DNA of 64,000 nt from Bacillota bacterium (lineage in GTDB: Bacteria > Bacillota > Clostridia > Lachnospirales > Lachnospiraceae): positions 1-64,000 of the forward strand of contig JAEZLH010000010.1 in NCBI GenBank assembly GCA_023435895.1, given 5' to 3'. Made by a program: the position numbers and the translations under genes. Each line of letters starts with the position of its first letter. Position 1 is the stretch's first letter. This document shows, in pieces, positions 53,142 to 62,052 of this stretch. The notes below the pieces were generated by a model. The model searched no databases. It was given only the letters and a program-made list of their open reading frames with translations, and was not told where the DNA came from.

Positions 53142-54326
53142 ATGGGAAGATTATTTACTTCAGAATCAGTTACAGAAGGGCATCCTGATAAAATTGCTGA
53201 TCAGATTTCAGATGCTATTTTGGACGCGCTAATTGAAAAAGATCCTAATTCCCGAGTAGCAGCCGAGACTACCGTTGCCACAGGATTAGCCCTGGTTGTG
53301 GGTGAAATTACAACTCAGGCGTATATTGATATTTCTAAAATAGTCAGAAATACAATTCGTGAAATTGGTTATACACAGAATGCAGGTGGATTTGATGCAG
53401 ATTCCATTGCAGTACTTACTTCTATTGATGAACAGTCCGCTGATATTGCCTTGGGAGTGGATAAAGCGTTTGAATCAAAACAGGAAGGCGCGACAGAAGA
53501 TTTTGGAACAGGAGCTGGTGATCAGGGGATTATCTTTGGCTATGCAACCAATGAGACAACCGAATATCTGCCACCTGCCATATCCTTCGCACACCGTTTA
53601 ACAAGAAAGTTATCCGAGGTTCGCAAGAATGGAACATTACCTTATCTTAGGCCCGATGGGAAATCACAGGTAACGGTAGAATTCGATGAACTTGGTAAAG
53701 TAGTTAGAGTGGATACCGTCGTTATTTCGACACAGCATAGTGAAGAGGTAACACTGGAGCAGATTAGAAATGATGTAATAGAATTTATCATCAAAGCAGT
53801 CATTCCGGAAGAATTGCTGGATGAAGGTACAAAATATTATGTGAATCCAACCGGTCGCTTTGTCATCGGAGGACCCCAGGGGGATGCAGGACTAACCGGT
53901 AGAAAGATTATAGTGGATACCTATGGCGGGACAGGTAGACATGGTGGCGGAGCATTCTCAGGGAAGGATCCGACTAAGGTTGACCGATCTGCAGCTTATG
54001 CCGCAAGGTGGGTGGCGAAAAATCTGGTAGCAGCTGATGTAGCGGATAAGCTTGAGATAGAGCTAGCCTATGCAATCGGTGTGGCTAAGCCTGTATCCAT
54101 TGCAGTTGATACCTTTGGCACCGGTAAGATTTCTGATGAAATTATTGTTAAAATAATTCAAGAGACCTTTGATTTAAGACCCGCCGCAATCATTGCAGCA
54201 CTTGATTTGAGAAGACCCATCTATAAACAAACAGCTGCTTATGGTCATTTTGGACGTACCGATATTTCTTTACCCTGGGAAGAGTTAAATAAGGTGGAAG
54301 AAATCAAAGGGAAGTTTAATAAATAA
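53142..54326 (+). CDS. metK: S-adenosylmethionine synthetase
   Basis: A 394-aa enzyme making SAM from methionine and ATP. It has SESVTEGHPDKIADQISDA at the start, the ATP-binding GAGDQGIIFGYA (about residues 112-123), GPQGDAGLTGRKI and GGGAFSGKDPTKVDRSAAY. All conserved lysines and histidines that I checked are present. ATG 53142 follows AGAGGAAACG; the frame is open from 53121. No SAM riboswitch is seen in the leader; instead it carries the CATAT-N7-ATATG site shared with the radical SAM operon, which needs SAM. Confidence 0.96.
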   Translation: MGRLFTSESVTEGHPDKIADQISDAILDALIEKDPNSRVAAETTVATGLALVVGEITTQAYIDISKIVRNTIREIGYTQNAGGFDADSIAVLTSIDEQSADIALGVDKAFESKQEGATEDFGTGAGDQGIIFGYATNETTEYLPPAISFAHRLTRKLSEVRKNGTLPYLRPDGKSQVTVEFDELGKVVRVDTVVISTQHSEEVTLEQIRNDVIEFIIKAVIPEELLDEGTKYYVNPTGRFVIGGPQGDAGLTGRKIIVDTYGGTGRHGGGAFSGKDPTKVDRSAAYAARWVAKNLVAADVADKLEIELAYAIGVAKPVSIAVDTFGTGKISDEIIVKIIQETFDLRPAAIIAALDLRRPIYKQTAAYGHFGRTDISLPWEELNKVEEIKGKFNK

Positions 54327-54415
54327 TTGATAGGAGCAGTTAAAGGGTTTTTGTTTAGAGAATGGGAGTACTGATAAGCCGTCTGAATCGGAGTTGATTA
54401 AGGAGGGAGAATAAT

Positions 54416-55255
54416 ATGTCGCATAATATTAAGTCTGGAGCGGCGAAAGGTCATAGGAAAAGGCAAACTCGTTTCTTATTTCATAAAGAAAGGGTGGAAG
54501 AGTTATCAATCAGTATTGCTACATTTTTGATTCTGGGAATTGCTTGGTATCTGGTAACAAAATTCAAGTTGGTATCCAATGTATTTGTCCCAACGCCGGC
54601 CAAAGTATTAAAATGCTTCGGAGATTTGATCCTTGAGGGATATAAAGGAACACCACTGTTCAAACATCTGGCGGATAGCCTTTATCGCTTGCTTAATGCC
54701 TACTTGATGGCAATCCTTTTTGCAATTCCATTAGGTTTAGCCAGTGGATATAATCGTAGAATACGAGCCGTATTTGATCCTCTGGTAGAATTTTATCAAT
54801 CACTTCCTCCACTAGGTTATTACAGTTTATTAATCATATGGTTGGGAATTGAAAATAAATCAAAAATAACCTTACTTTTTCTCGCTGCTTTCGCACCTAT
54901 CTACATATCTGCTATGTCCGGCGTTAAAAGTGTGAGAGAAGATTACATTAATGGAGCATATACCTTGGGGGCATCTAAGGGTCAGGTTTTCTGGCATGTG
55001 ATATTACCTGCAAGTTTGCCCTATATCTTTACCGGACTCAGAACCTCAATGGCAATCGCATTCGGTACTCTTGTAGCGGCAGAAATGGTTGCTTCCATAA
55101 CCGGCATCGGTTGGATGGTATTTGATGCAAGCCGATTCTTACAAAGTGATGTAATCTTTGCAGGACTCATCGTAATGGGAATTACCAGTATCATACTTGA
55201 TCGAACGATTCGTTTTGCAGAATCTAAGATTGTGCCTTGGAAGGGGAAGGAGTAA
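54416..55255 (+). CDS. ABC transporter permease (SsuC/TauC type)
   Basis: A 279-aa permease with six helices and the EAA loop GAYTLGASKGQVFWHVILPASLPYIFTGLRTSMAIAF. VPTPAKVLKC at about residue 61 is typical of the nitrate/sulfonate/taurine permeases. AAGGAGGGAGA precedes the ATG. It lies 89 bases after metK in the same direction. Its receptor and ATPase follow. Confidence 0.88.
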   Translation: MSHNIKSGAAKGHRKRQTRFLFHKERVEELSISIATFLILGIAWYLVTKFKLVSNVFVPTPAKVLKCFGDLILEGYKGTPLFKHLADSLYRLLNAYLMAILFAIPLGLASGYNRRIRAVFDPLVEFYQSLPPLGYYSLLIIWLGIENKSKITLLFLAAFAPIYISAMSGVKSVREDYINGAYTLGASKGQVFWHVILPASLPYIFTGLRTSMAIAFGTLVAAEMVASITGIGWMVFDASRFLQSDVIFAGLIVMGITSIILDRTIRFAESKIVPWKGKE

Positions 55256-55313
55256 TCCTAACCAAAACGGAAGGAAATCAATGATATAAAATAAAAATAA
55301 AGGAGTGTATACT

Positions 55314-56441
55314 ATGAAACATGGGAGAAAATTATTGAGTGTGATCGTATCAATCGTACTTATTGCAACAGCTTTGGTGGGTTGCGGATCAAAAGAATCT
55401 TCGGATAAAACAGATACAAAGACAACACCCACAGTAGCACCAACAGTAACAACTGCACCCACAACGGCTGCGCCTACACAAGCACAGGTAGAATATCCAA
55501 AGACAGTTACCATCGGATATTTTACAATGAATGATGATAATAATCTTGTAAAAGAAAATGGTTGGTTAGAAGAAGAACTTTCAAAATCAGGGACTACCGT
55601 AAAATGGGTAAACTTCCAGGCCGGACGTGATATGAACAATGCGATTCTTTCCAAGTCAATTGATTTTGCTGGGGGAATCGGTGATCCGCCGGTTGCAATT
55701 GCTGCCTCAACAAGCATTCCTTATCAGATCTTCTGGGTAAGTACTGTTCTTGGTGAATCTGAGGCATTAGTAGCAAAAAACAGTGCTAAAATTTCATCGA
55801 TCAAGGATCTTAAGGGTAAAAAAATTGCTACAACAGTAAGCTCCACTTCTCATTATAGTTTATTAAGTGCTTTGGAATTAGAAGGACTTACAGCGAAGGA
55901 TGTTAAGATTATTGACTTAAATCCTACGGATATCGTTGCAGCATGGAAACGTGGAGACATTGACGCGGCATATACCTGGGATCCAAGCCTTGGCGAACTG
56001 TATGCAGACGGTACGAAATTGATTTCCAGTAAAGAGCTGGCTACAAAGGGAGCACCTACCGCTGGTTATAATATCGTAAGTGATGAATTTGCATCTAAAT
56101 ATCCTCAGGTAATTGAATTATACTTAAAAGCATTAATTAAAGCTCATGATTTATACGCTGCTGATCCCGACAAATCAGCGGAACAGTGGGCGAAAGCAAA
56201 CAGCATAACAAAGGAAGAAGCATTAAAACAGGCAAAAGGCAATGTATGGCTTACTGTAGATGAGGAATTATCCTCAGCGTATCTTGGAACAAGTGCTGCA
56301 AAAGGCAATTCTGTAAATAGTTTAAAGAAGATCGGAGATTTCCTGGTTGATCAGAAGTCCCTTGAAAAAAAATTGGATGCATCCGCATATGATAAGTATA
56401 TTAACCCTTCCTATCTTGAAAAGGTGAAGGCGGAACAATAA
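55314..56441 (+). CDS. ABC transporter substrate-binding lipoprotein (SsuA/NMT1 type)
   Basis: A 375-aa lipoprotein with signal peptide ending LVGC at about residue 25 and a Thr/Pro linker. The fold is of the SsuA/ThiY type: VTIGYFTMNDDNNLVKENGWLEEELSKSG, VAIAASTSIPYQIFWVS, then GKKIATTVSSTSHYSLLSALELEGL and AAWKRGDIDAAYTWDPSLGEL. Known members bind sulfonates, nitrate or pyrimidine precursors. ATG 55314 follows AAAGGAG; the GTG at 55305 abuts it. Confidence 0.88.
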   Translation: MKHGRKLLSVIVSIVLIATALVGCGSKESSDKTDTKTTPTVAPTVTTAPTTAAPTQAQVEYPKTVTIGYFTMNDDNNLVKENGWLEEELSKSGTTVKWVNFQAGRDMNNAILSKSIDFAGGIGDPPVAIAASTSIPYQIFWVSTVLGESEALVAKNSAKISSIKDLKGKKIATTVSSTSHYSLLSALELEGLTAKDVKIIDLNPTDIVAAWKRGDIDAAYTWDPSLGELYADGTKLISSKELATKGAPTAGYNIVSDEFASKYPQVIELYLKALIKAHDLYAADPDKSAEQWAKANSITKEEALKQAKGNVWLTVDEELSSAYLGTSAAKGNSVNSLKKIGDFLVDQKSLEKKLDASAYDKYINPSYLEKVKAEQ

Positions 56442-56467
56442 GAAGAAAAGAACTGGGAGGTAATCCG

Positions 56468-57364
56468 ATGGCTCTGGTGCACGAAGAAAATTCACGGAAT
56501 CGAAATCCGAAAGAGGGAGAAGATAAAGCGTTGAAGGGTAATCAACTTTGCTATTATCCGGATGATGCGGATACCCGAAAGCCGGTAATTTCTTTAAAGA
56601 ATTTGGGGTTGACCTATACTTCGGAAAACAATCAGGTCAATGCACTGGAGGATATTAACCTCGAGATTAAGGAGGGAGAATTTATATGCCTCCTTGGCCC
56701 CTCCGGTTGTGGTAAAAGTACTTTGCTAAAGGTGATAGCCGGTTTCATAAGTCCTTCCGAAGGGGAAGCATATGTAAATACCACCAAGATATCAGGCTCT
56801 GATTGGAATAGAGGGGTTGTGTTCCAGCAACCCGCTCTTTACCCTTGGTTAAGTGTAGAGGATAATGTAAAGTTCGGTCTTAAGATGAGAAAGTTGCCAA
56901 AAGCTGAGCAGAGAGAGCTGACGGAACACTATTTGGAGAAAGTGGGGTTATTAGATTTTAGAAAGCATAAACCTTATGAATTATCAGGTGGTATGAGGCA
57001 AAGGGTGATGATTGCCAGGGTATTGGTGAATAATCCGTTAGTTTTATTAATGGATGAACCGTTTGGTGCATTGGATGCACTAACCCGAGATCAGATGCAG
57101 AACCTGCTTCGTAGTATTTGGTGGGAGAGTCATAAATCCATTCTATTTATCACCCATGATGTGGATGAAGCCCTTTCCTTAGGGACTAGAGTATTGGTCA
57201 TGTCTCCTAGACCCGGTAAGATAATCAAAGAGTTTAAGACCTCTTTTACTAATTCAATTACCGGTGAAAATGCAGATCAGATAAGGTTTACATCAGAATT
57301 TAAGAAAGTAAGAGAAGAAGTATTGGACTTGATTAATCATGTAAGAACCGAGTATTACATTTAA
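56468..57364 (+). CDS. ABC transporter ATPase (SsuB/TauB type)
   Basis: A 298-aa ATPase with Walker A GPSGCGKST, Q-loop VVFQQPALYPWL, signature LSGGMRQR and Walker B LLMDEPFGALD. The first 40 residues are extra compared with SsuB/TauB. CTGGGAGGTAATC precedes the ATG, 26 bases after the receptor gene. Completes a three-gene import operon beside metK; a sulfur compound would fit, but this is only an inference from context. Confidence 0.92.
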   Translation: MALVHEENSRNRNPKEGEDKALKGNQLCYYPDDADTRKPVISLKNLGLTYTSENNQVNALEDINLEIKEGEFICLLGPSGCGKSTLLKVIAGFISPSEGEAYVNTTKISGSDWNRGVVFQQPALYPWLSVEDNVKFGLKMRKLPKAEQRELTEHYLEKVGLLDFRKHKPYELSGGMRQRVMIARVLVNNPLVLLMDEPFGALDALTRDQMQNLLRSIWWESHKSILFITHDVDEALSLGTRVLVMSPRPGKIIKEFKTSFTNSITGENADQIRFTSEFKKVREEVLDLINHVRTEYYI

Positions 57365-57389
57365 AATGAGTTGGGAGTAATAAATATAT

Positions 57390-57440
57390 AAAATCCTCTT
57401 TTGAAGCGTAATTATTACGTTTTAAAGAGGATTTTAGTTT
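57390..57440. terminator. Two-way terminator
   Basis: AAAATCCTCTTT (57390-57401) pairs with AAAGAGGATTTT (57424-57435), with an inner stem in the loop. T-runs are present on both sides. It separates the rightward transporter operon from the leftward regulator gene. Confidence 0.8.
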
Positions 57441-57483
57441 ATAGGATACTTAGCTCAAACAATTAGTATTGTATCGCCAAATC

Positions 57484-58581
57484 TTAAATTTGATAATCAA
57501 TATATTCCGAGTTTCGAAACTTTGCAGCACTTTGACCGTGAATTGCTTTAAATTGTTTTAAGAAATAATTAATATCCTTATAGCCCAGCTGATAACCGAC
57601 TTCATAGGGTTTCAGATTCTCAGAGCGGATAAGATATTCAGCGTGAGTCATTTTAATTAAAGTCACAAAGTCATTGTAACGTATGCCAAGCTTTGTGGAA
57701 AAGGTACTGCTAAGATAGGTGTTATTCAAAAAGAATTGTTCGGATATCAGCTTTAATTTTAGATCCTTTTCTGGGTTAGATAACAGATATTCGCAAATAT
57801 CTCTCAGATTGGGATCCGAAGTGATAGGATGAAGCTTTTTTAGTACATTTGCCAGATAATCGAGCTTGCGGCAATAAAGGCTTTTATAGGCATTATCATC
57901 CCCATCACGAAGAAAATCAATTTCATTGAAAAAAACGGGATTAATATATTGCTTCAACCAAGGGAATTTCTCGTATATGTTTTTTATAATATTATGATAT
58001 AATTTCTTGATGATAATATCCGCTTTGATGATATTGTCTTCTAATAGGATATAAAGATTATCCAGGGTGGTTTTAAAGGATAATATGGTCATGGGGTCGT
58101 TTTCGCTTAGCTGGTTTACAATTGAGGCTTCTTCTGTGAAAGGATAGAGACGGTCAAAATTTTCATCAACAAAGGAGTCTGTACTGCGTGAGCCAGATGG
58201 ACGGGATAAGAGGAAGGAGGAAGCTCTTTTAAGAAGATCAGCCAGACTTTCCTCTGTGGCAGGCTTGACCAGATAGTCAAAGGCACCTAGAACAATCCCC
58301 TCCCTTGCATAATGAAATTCACAAAATTCACTGAGAAAGACCACACAGGAACATAGATTTTCTTTCTTTATTTCACGAAGCAATTGCAATCCGTCAACAA
58401 CGGGCATACGAATATCAGTAAGAACCAAATCATAGGATTTCGCTCGAAGCAGATCCAGTGCCTGTTTACCATTGTTCGCTTTATCAGCAATCCAAAAACC
58501 GGAAGCTTCTCCCCATATCTTTAGCTTTTTGAGCTCAGTGAGAAAGATATCACGGTCATCAACAATTAATGTTTGAAACAT
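57484..58581 (-). CDS. Response regulator with AraC-type DNA-binding domain
   Basis: A 365-aa YesN-like regulator. Receiver domain: D8-D9 pocket, phosphoacceptor D56 (VLTDIRMP) and K106 (YLVKPATEE). The C-terminal AraC domain reads FFLNNTYLSSTFSTKLGIRYNDFV ... YEVGYQLGYKDINYFLKQFKAIHGQSAAKFR. GGGGGGTAC precedes the ATG, and the kinase gene ends 25 bases upstream in the same leftward operon. Its target may be the adjacent transporter or the nearby pathway genes. Confidence 0.88.
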   Translation of the reverse strand: MFQTLIVDDRDIFLTELKKLKIWGEASGFWIADKANNGKQALDLLRAKSYDLVLTDIRMPVVDGLQLLREIKKENLCSCVVFLSEFCEFHYAREGIVLGAFDYLVKPATEESLADLLKRASSFLLSRPSGSRSTDSFVDENFDRLYPFTEEASIVNQLSENDPMTILSFKTTLDNLYILLEDNIIKADIIIKKLYHNIIKNIYEKFPWLKQYINPVFFNEIDFLRDGDDNAYKSLYCRKLDYLANVLKKLHPITSDPNLRDICEYLLSNPEKDLKLKLISEQFFLNNTYLSSTFSTKLGIRYNDFVTLIKMTHAEYLIRSENLKPYEVGYQLGYKDINYFLKQFKAIHGQSAAKFRNSEYIDYQI

Positions 58582-58606
58582 AAGTACCCCCCTGTATATG
58601 AAATCC

Positions 58607-59365
58607 TTATTTTAGGATATGAATAGGTGAAATGGTAAAATAAACACAAGCACCCACTCCAACTTCACCGGTAATCCAAACTCTACCGCCGAATTTTTGG
58701 ATAATTTTCTTCACAGTCGCCAGACCTACGCCACTTCCTTCGTAATCATCCATTGAATGCATTCGCTGAAACATCCCAAATAAATTCTCAGAAAAATTCA
58801 TATCAAACCCTACGCCATTATCCTTAACGCAAAACGCATGTTCTTCATTGATATATTGATATTCTGCAAAAATATGTACTTCTTCCTTGTTTTTTGTAAA
58901 TTTGAGGGCGTTAGATAAAAGATTAACAATCACTTGACGAATTAATATCCCATCCGCTAACAGATAGGGCATATCCGTGGTAATGGTTAAATTGATGGCT
59001 TGCTTTTTTGGATATCCAAGCATCAGTTCTTGGAATACGTCACGTATCATTTGGGGGAGGTTGATTGTCTCCTGAATGGGAACTGCATCAGCATATTTCG
59101 TATAATCAAGTAGTTTGTTTATTAGTAACAGAGTATCACTGCAAAGAGTACGAATATTTTGAATAAGTTCAATACCATCTTTGCTTATCTGTCCACCGAA
59201 GTCTTCAATAAAGATTCTGGCATAACCATCAATCGCTCTTACAGGAGCTTTGATTTCGTGTGATATGGTGCTGTTTAGTGCCTTCAATTCTTTTATAGAA
59301 TTTATAGTGACATCGCTTTGGTTCAACGAATCCTTCAAAATCTTCACTCCCCCGGCTCTTTTCAT
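58607..59365 (-). CDS. Soluble sensor histidine kinase without sensor domain
   Basis: A 252-aa kinase with H box STISHEIKAPVRAIDGY (H36), N box IVNLLSNALKFTKN, G1 VKDNGVGFD, F box LFGMFQRMH and G2 GSGVGLATVKKI. No membrane helix and only about 30 residues before the H box, so it needs an unseen partner for its signal, or is a remnant of a larger kinase. ATG 59365 lacks a good ribosome site; an in-frame TTG at 59338 with GGGGGAG eight bases ahead is a plausible alternative start. Promoter and operator site 3 lie upstream. Confidence 0.82.
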   Translation of the reverse strand: MKRAGGVKILKDSLNQSDVTINSIKELKALNSTISHEIKAPVRAIDGYARIFIEDFGGQISKDGIELIQNIRTLCSDTLLLINKLLDYTKYADAVPIQETINLPQMIRDVFQELMLGYPKKQAINLTITTDMPYLLADGILIRQVIVNLLSNALKFTKNKEEVHIFAEYQYINEEHAFCVKDNGVGFDMNFSENLFGMFQRMHSMDDYEGSGVGLATVKKIIQKFGGRVWITGEVGVGACVYFTISPIHILK

Positions 59366-59400
59366 TCATTCTTGAAAGATAGAATTGATACAATTTAAAG

Positions 59401-59417
59401 CATATTAAACATATATG
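59401..59417. promoter_or_regulatory. CATAT-N7-ATATG operator, site 3
   Basis: CATATTAAACATATATG, 14 bases downstream of the -10 box of the leftward kinase promoter. Same arms and spacing as sites 1, 2 and 4. Confidence 0.7.
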
Positions 59418-59431
59418 AATTAGGTGGTTTA

Positions 59432-59460
59432 AGTATACAATTTTCCAATGTATTTGTCAA
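59432..59460 (-). promoter_or_regulatory. Promoter of the kinase/regulator pair
   Basis: Read leftward: TTGACA (59460-59455), 17-base spacer, TATACT (59437-59432). Near-consensus sigma-A promoter. Confidence 0.8.
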
Positions 59461-59622
59461 TTATATTTCTGTGTGGAAGGAGTCCTGTTATTTAGAATGA
59501 AACCTAAAGATTTACTATATTTTATCAAAAGATTGTCATCTAGTTTTATGTAGTGAATTATCATATTATAGTAGTTAATAATTGCAAGATGGAACGTATT
59601 CATTACTTGAAGGGGCTGAAAA

Positions 59623-60012
59623 ATGAGTAAAATCAATGTTTTAATCGTTGAAGAATTTAAATATATTGCTGACTTAAATGTTCTGGAGCTACGAAGGGGA
59701 GGATTTGAGGTCGAAGCTCAGTATGTGTGCAGTGAAGAGGCAATGAAGAAGGCATTAGTTGAGAATGATTTTGACATCATTCTATCCGATCATTCTACTC
59801 CTCATTTCAATGCACTTCATGCGCTGTTTATCAAAAATATGTTATCACCCGAAATACCGTTTATTATTGTATCCGAAGATGTATCCCCAGAGGTGATTTC
59901 ATTTGCAATGAAAAACGGATGCTGCGCCTATCTTGTAAAAGAAAATCTACACCAACTGGGTATTTTGGTAAAGCATATACTAAAAAGGATTGTTGTGTCC
60001 GATAATTTGTAG
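59623..60012 (+). CDS. Stand-alone receiver domain protein
   Basis: A 129-aa single receiver domain with phosphoacceptor D56 (IILSDHSTP) and K106 (YLVKEN). The acidic pocket reads E10-E11 where most receivers have two Asp. No output domain. It may pass phosphate in a relay or respond to the sensor-less kinase gene that diverges from it. GAAGGGGCTG precedes the ATG. Confidence 0.8.
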   Translation: MSKINVLIVEEFKYIADLNVLELRRGGFEVEAQYVCSEEAMKKALVENDFDIILSDHSTPHFNALHALFIKNMLSPEIPFIIVSEDVSPEVISFAMKNGCCAYLVKENLHQLGILVKHILKRIVVSDNL

Positions 60013-60186
60013 TAACTGATTCTATGAAAGAGAGGAGCCCGTATGTAAATTAGGACTTTCTCTTTTTTCTATGTTTAGAAATAGACAATTGTGAAACATC
60101 ATTCTGAAATAAAGGAGTAACAATGCTAATATAAAGTTGCTTCGCAAGTGGTTGATGTTGACATGATGAAAAGGAGGTAATTAAGT

Positions 60187-61725
60187 ATGGAAAGTCATTC
60201 AAAGCTTGATTATGTGATGAAAGCTTTGGACATTTCAGGTGATTCATTGGCAAAAACTTTGATGGTAGATAAGACATTAGTGAGCAAGTGGCGAAATCAG
60301 CGTAGAAAGCTAGGGTATGATAGCCCCTATATAAATAAAGTTGCAGAACATCTAATCATTTCAGAGGCGGAGCAAAAGCGAGGAGTAATCCATAATATAT
60401 TGAAATCATATCGGCCGGATATAGCATTTACTAGTAAGGAACAAAAGATAGAAGCCTTTAGTTTATGGTTGTCAGAAGAAACAATTGAGATGCAACAAAA
60501 AGAGGAGGGCAAACAAAAGAGGATTTACACGCCTAAATACGGATATAATACAAATGTAAGTATATTCCTTGGGGATAAGGGCGTTTTTGAGGGAGTTGCA
60601 TATTATATGAAATATCTACTTACCCTCCCACCAGGGGAAATTATGTATATGATTGATTACTCAGGAATTAATTGGAATTATGGAGATGAGGGCAGAGATA
60701 AGCAGATGAGAATTCATGCTTATATGGAACTGTTTCGACCGGTTCTGGAATATGGGCATAAATTTATCATTGTAGATTGTGACACCGACATCCATAGACC
60801 TTACCGGGCTATATTTCGTTGGATGGAATTATATTTGACAGATGGAGTTGAGGTGTGGGTACATCCCAGACTTCATGAGGAGCAGTACTATAGTACCTCA
60901 TTTTTAGTAAAGGATGAAATTGCTTTGCAGTGTATTTCAGCGGAGGGAAGTCCCAATTCTCTTCAAGGTCTGATGTATCATAACAATGAAACAATCAATT
61001 TTTTAACCAATAGCGCTAAAAAGGTGTACCATCGATCAAAGAAACTCATTGAGACAATAGGGGTGAGTGAAACTGTTAGGATGATGGATAGGGTAGAGGA
61101 GTATATCAAAGCAAGAAACCGAATTTATATGTTGAATCCCTCATTGACGTTACAAATCATAGAGGAGGATTTACTGTTAAAAATTCTTAGGGACAATCTA
61201 GTTGGCGAGGAAGCCGTGGAAGAATGCTTGGAGATACATAGAAGATTCAAGCAATTGAAGAAACAATGTAGTTATATCTCAATCTATAATTTGGATTATT
61301 TAGAAGAAATGTCATCCCAAGCTTTAATTTGTGATAACAATCTATCCGTGTTATGTGACAGGAAAATTTTTATTTCGAAAGAAAACTGGAGAAGTATGCT
61401 AAGAACCATGATACAACTTCAGGAGTTAAAGGAGAGCCAGAGTTATTTGGTATTAACTTCGTTTCGATATTTGAGTTATATTCCGGATCATTTGAGTATT
61501 ATGGTTCAGGATGACTGTATGGTCGCAGCATGGAATGTTACCAAGTACAAGAAAAGGTTGTATTGTGTGAATCCAAATGTAATTGCAGGATTTTATCGTT
61601 ATCTGGAAGATATCTGGTATATGATTCCCAGTGTATGCAAGGAAGTAAAATGGAGGAACAAACAGTTATTGCGAATGCTGGAGCATGGCAAAAGAGAAGA
61701 TATATCAAGGGATGTATTAACTTAA
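60187..61725 (+). CDS. Helix-turn-helix protein of unknown function (512 aa)
   Basis: AAAAGGAGGTAATTAAGT precedes the ATG. Residues about 5-60 look like an XRE-type helix-turn-helix: DYVMKALDISGDSLAKTLMVDKTLVSKWRNQRRKLGYDSPYINKVAEHLI. The remaining 450 residues are of a kind I do not recognise; they have no membrane segment and no clear enzyme motif. A large regulator with ligand- or signal-binding C-terminal part is the best guess. Its position between genes with the CATAT-N7-ATATG sites makes it a candidate for the protein that binds them. Confidence 0.6.
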   Translation: MESHSKLDYVMKALDISGDSLAKTLMVDKTLVSKWRNQRRKLGYDSPYINKVAEHLIISEAEQKRGVIHNILKSYRPDIAFTSKEQKIEAFSLWLSEETIEMQQKEEGKQKRIYTPKYGYNTNVSIFLGDKGVFEGVAYYMKYLLTLPPGEIMYMIDYSGINWNYGDEGRDKQMRIHAYMELFRPVLEYGHKFIIVDCDTDIHRPYRAIFRWMELYLTDGVEVWVHPRLHEEQYYSTSFLVKDEIALQCISAEGSPNSLQGLMYHNNETINFLTNSAKKVYHRSKKLIETIGVSETVRMMDRVEEYIKARNRIYMLNPSLTLQIIEEDLLLKILRDNLVGEEAVEECLEIHRRFKQLKKQCSYISIYNLDYLEEMSSQALICDNNLSVLCDRKIFISKENWRSMLRTMIQLQELKESQSYLVLTSFRYLSYIPDHLSIMVQDDCMVAAWNVTKYKKRLYCVNPNVIAGFYRYLEDIWYMIPSVCKEVKWRNKQLLRMLEHGKREDISRDVLT

Positions 61726-61765
61726 GATTGAGTTAAAAAAATTATTAATATTGACAAAAAATAAG

Positions 61766-61794
61766 TTGACAGATTTAAAGTCATAAAATATAAT
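61766..61794 (+). promoter_or_regulatory. Promoter of the permease-ligase operon
   Basis: TTGACA (61766-61771), 17-base spacer, TATAAT (61789-61794): perfect consensus. Start expected near 61801, so operator site 4 (61801-61817) covers the first transcribed bases. Confidence 0.9.
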
Positions 61795-61800
61795 ACTAAA

Positions 61801-61817
61801 CATATAAGTAATATATG
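61801..61817. promoter_or_regulatory. CATAT-N7-ATATG operator, site 4
   Basis: CATATAAGTAATATATG with perfect arms CATATA/TATATG. It starts at the expected +1, a repression position. Same arms and spacing as the sites at 47690, 53057 and 59401. Confidence 0.72.
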
Positions 61818-61846
61818 AAATAAAATATATGCTGACTAGAAAACTA

Positions 61847-61882
61847 GAGGCTGTTATTCCGAAAGGGAGGCAGTCTCTTTTT
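61847..61882 (+). terminator. Leader terminator ahead of the permease gene
   Basis: GAGGCTG (61847-61853) pairs with CAGTCTC (61871-61877), with a second inner stem capped by GAAA, then five T. It comes only about 50 bases after the transcription start and 170 ahead of the permease, so it points to attenuation. A small CTAG-AAAA-CTAG hairpin (61836-61847) overlaps its foot by one base and could compete with it. Confidence 0.65.
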
Positions 61883-62052
61883 GTATATTAAAAGGAAATA
61901 TATTTTATTTTGCATAGTAGGGAAAGAAGAAGGAGTGGTTATATGAAGCGATGTTGTAGATTGGCTGTTATTTAGAAATTATTTTTATTGAAAATCGGGA
62001 AGCACCTGATTTCATGAGTATGAAACAGCCTGTGAGGCAGATAGGAGTAATT

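Noticed and set aside
55139..55717. Leftward 192-aa frame across the permease/receptor junction
   Set aside because: Antisense to two genes with clear motifs and ribosome sites; its Val/Gly-rich middle is the complement of the Thr/Pro linker codons.
60027..60068. Terminator after the stand-alone receiver gene
   Set aside because: Only a 7-bp AT-rich stem (AAAGAGA/TCTCTTT) with a T-run; possible but too weak to list as a feature.
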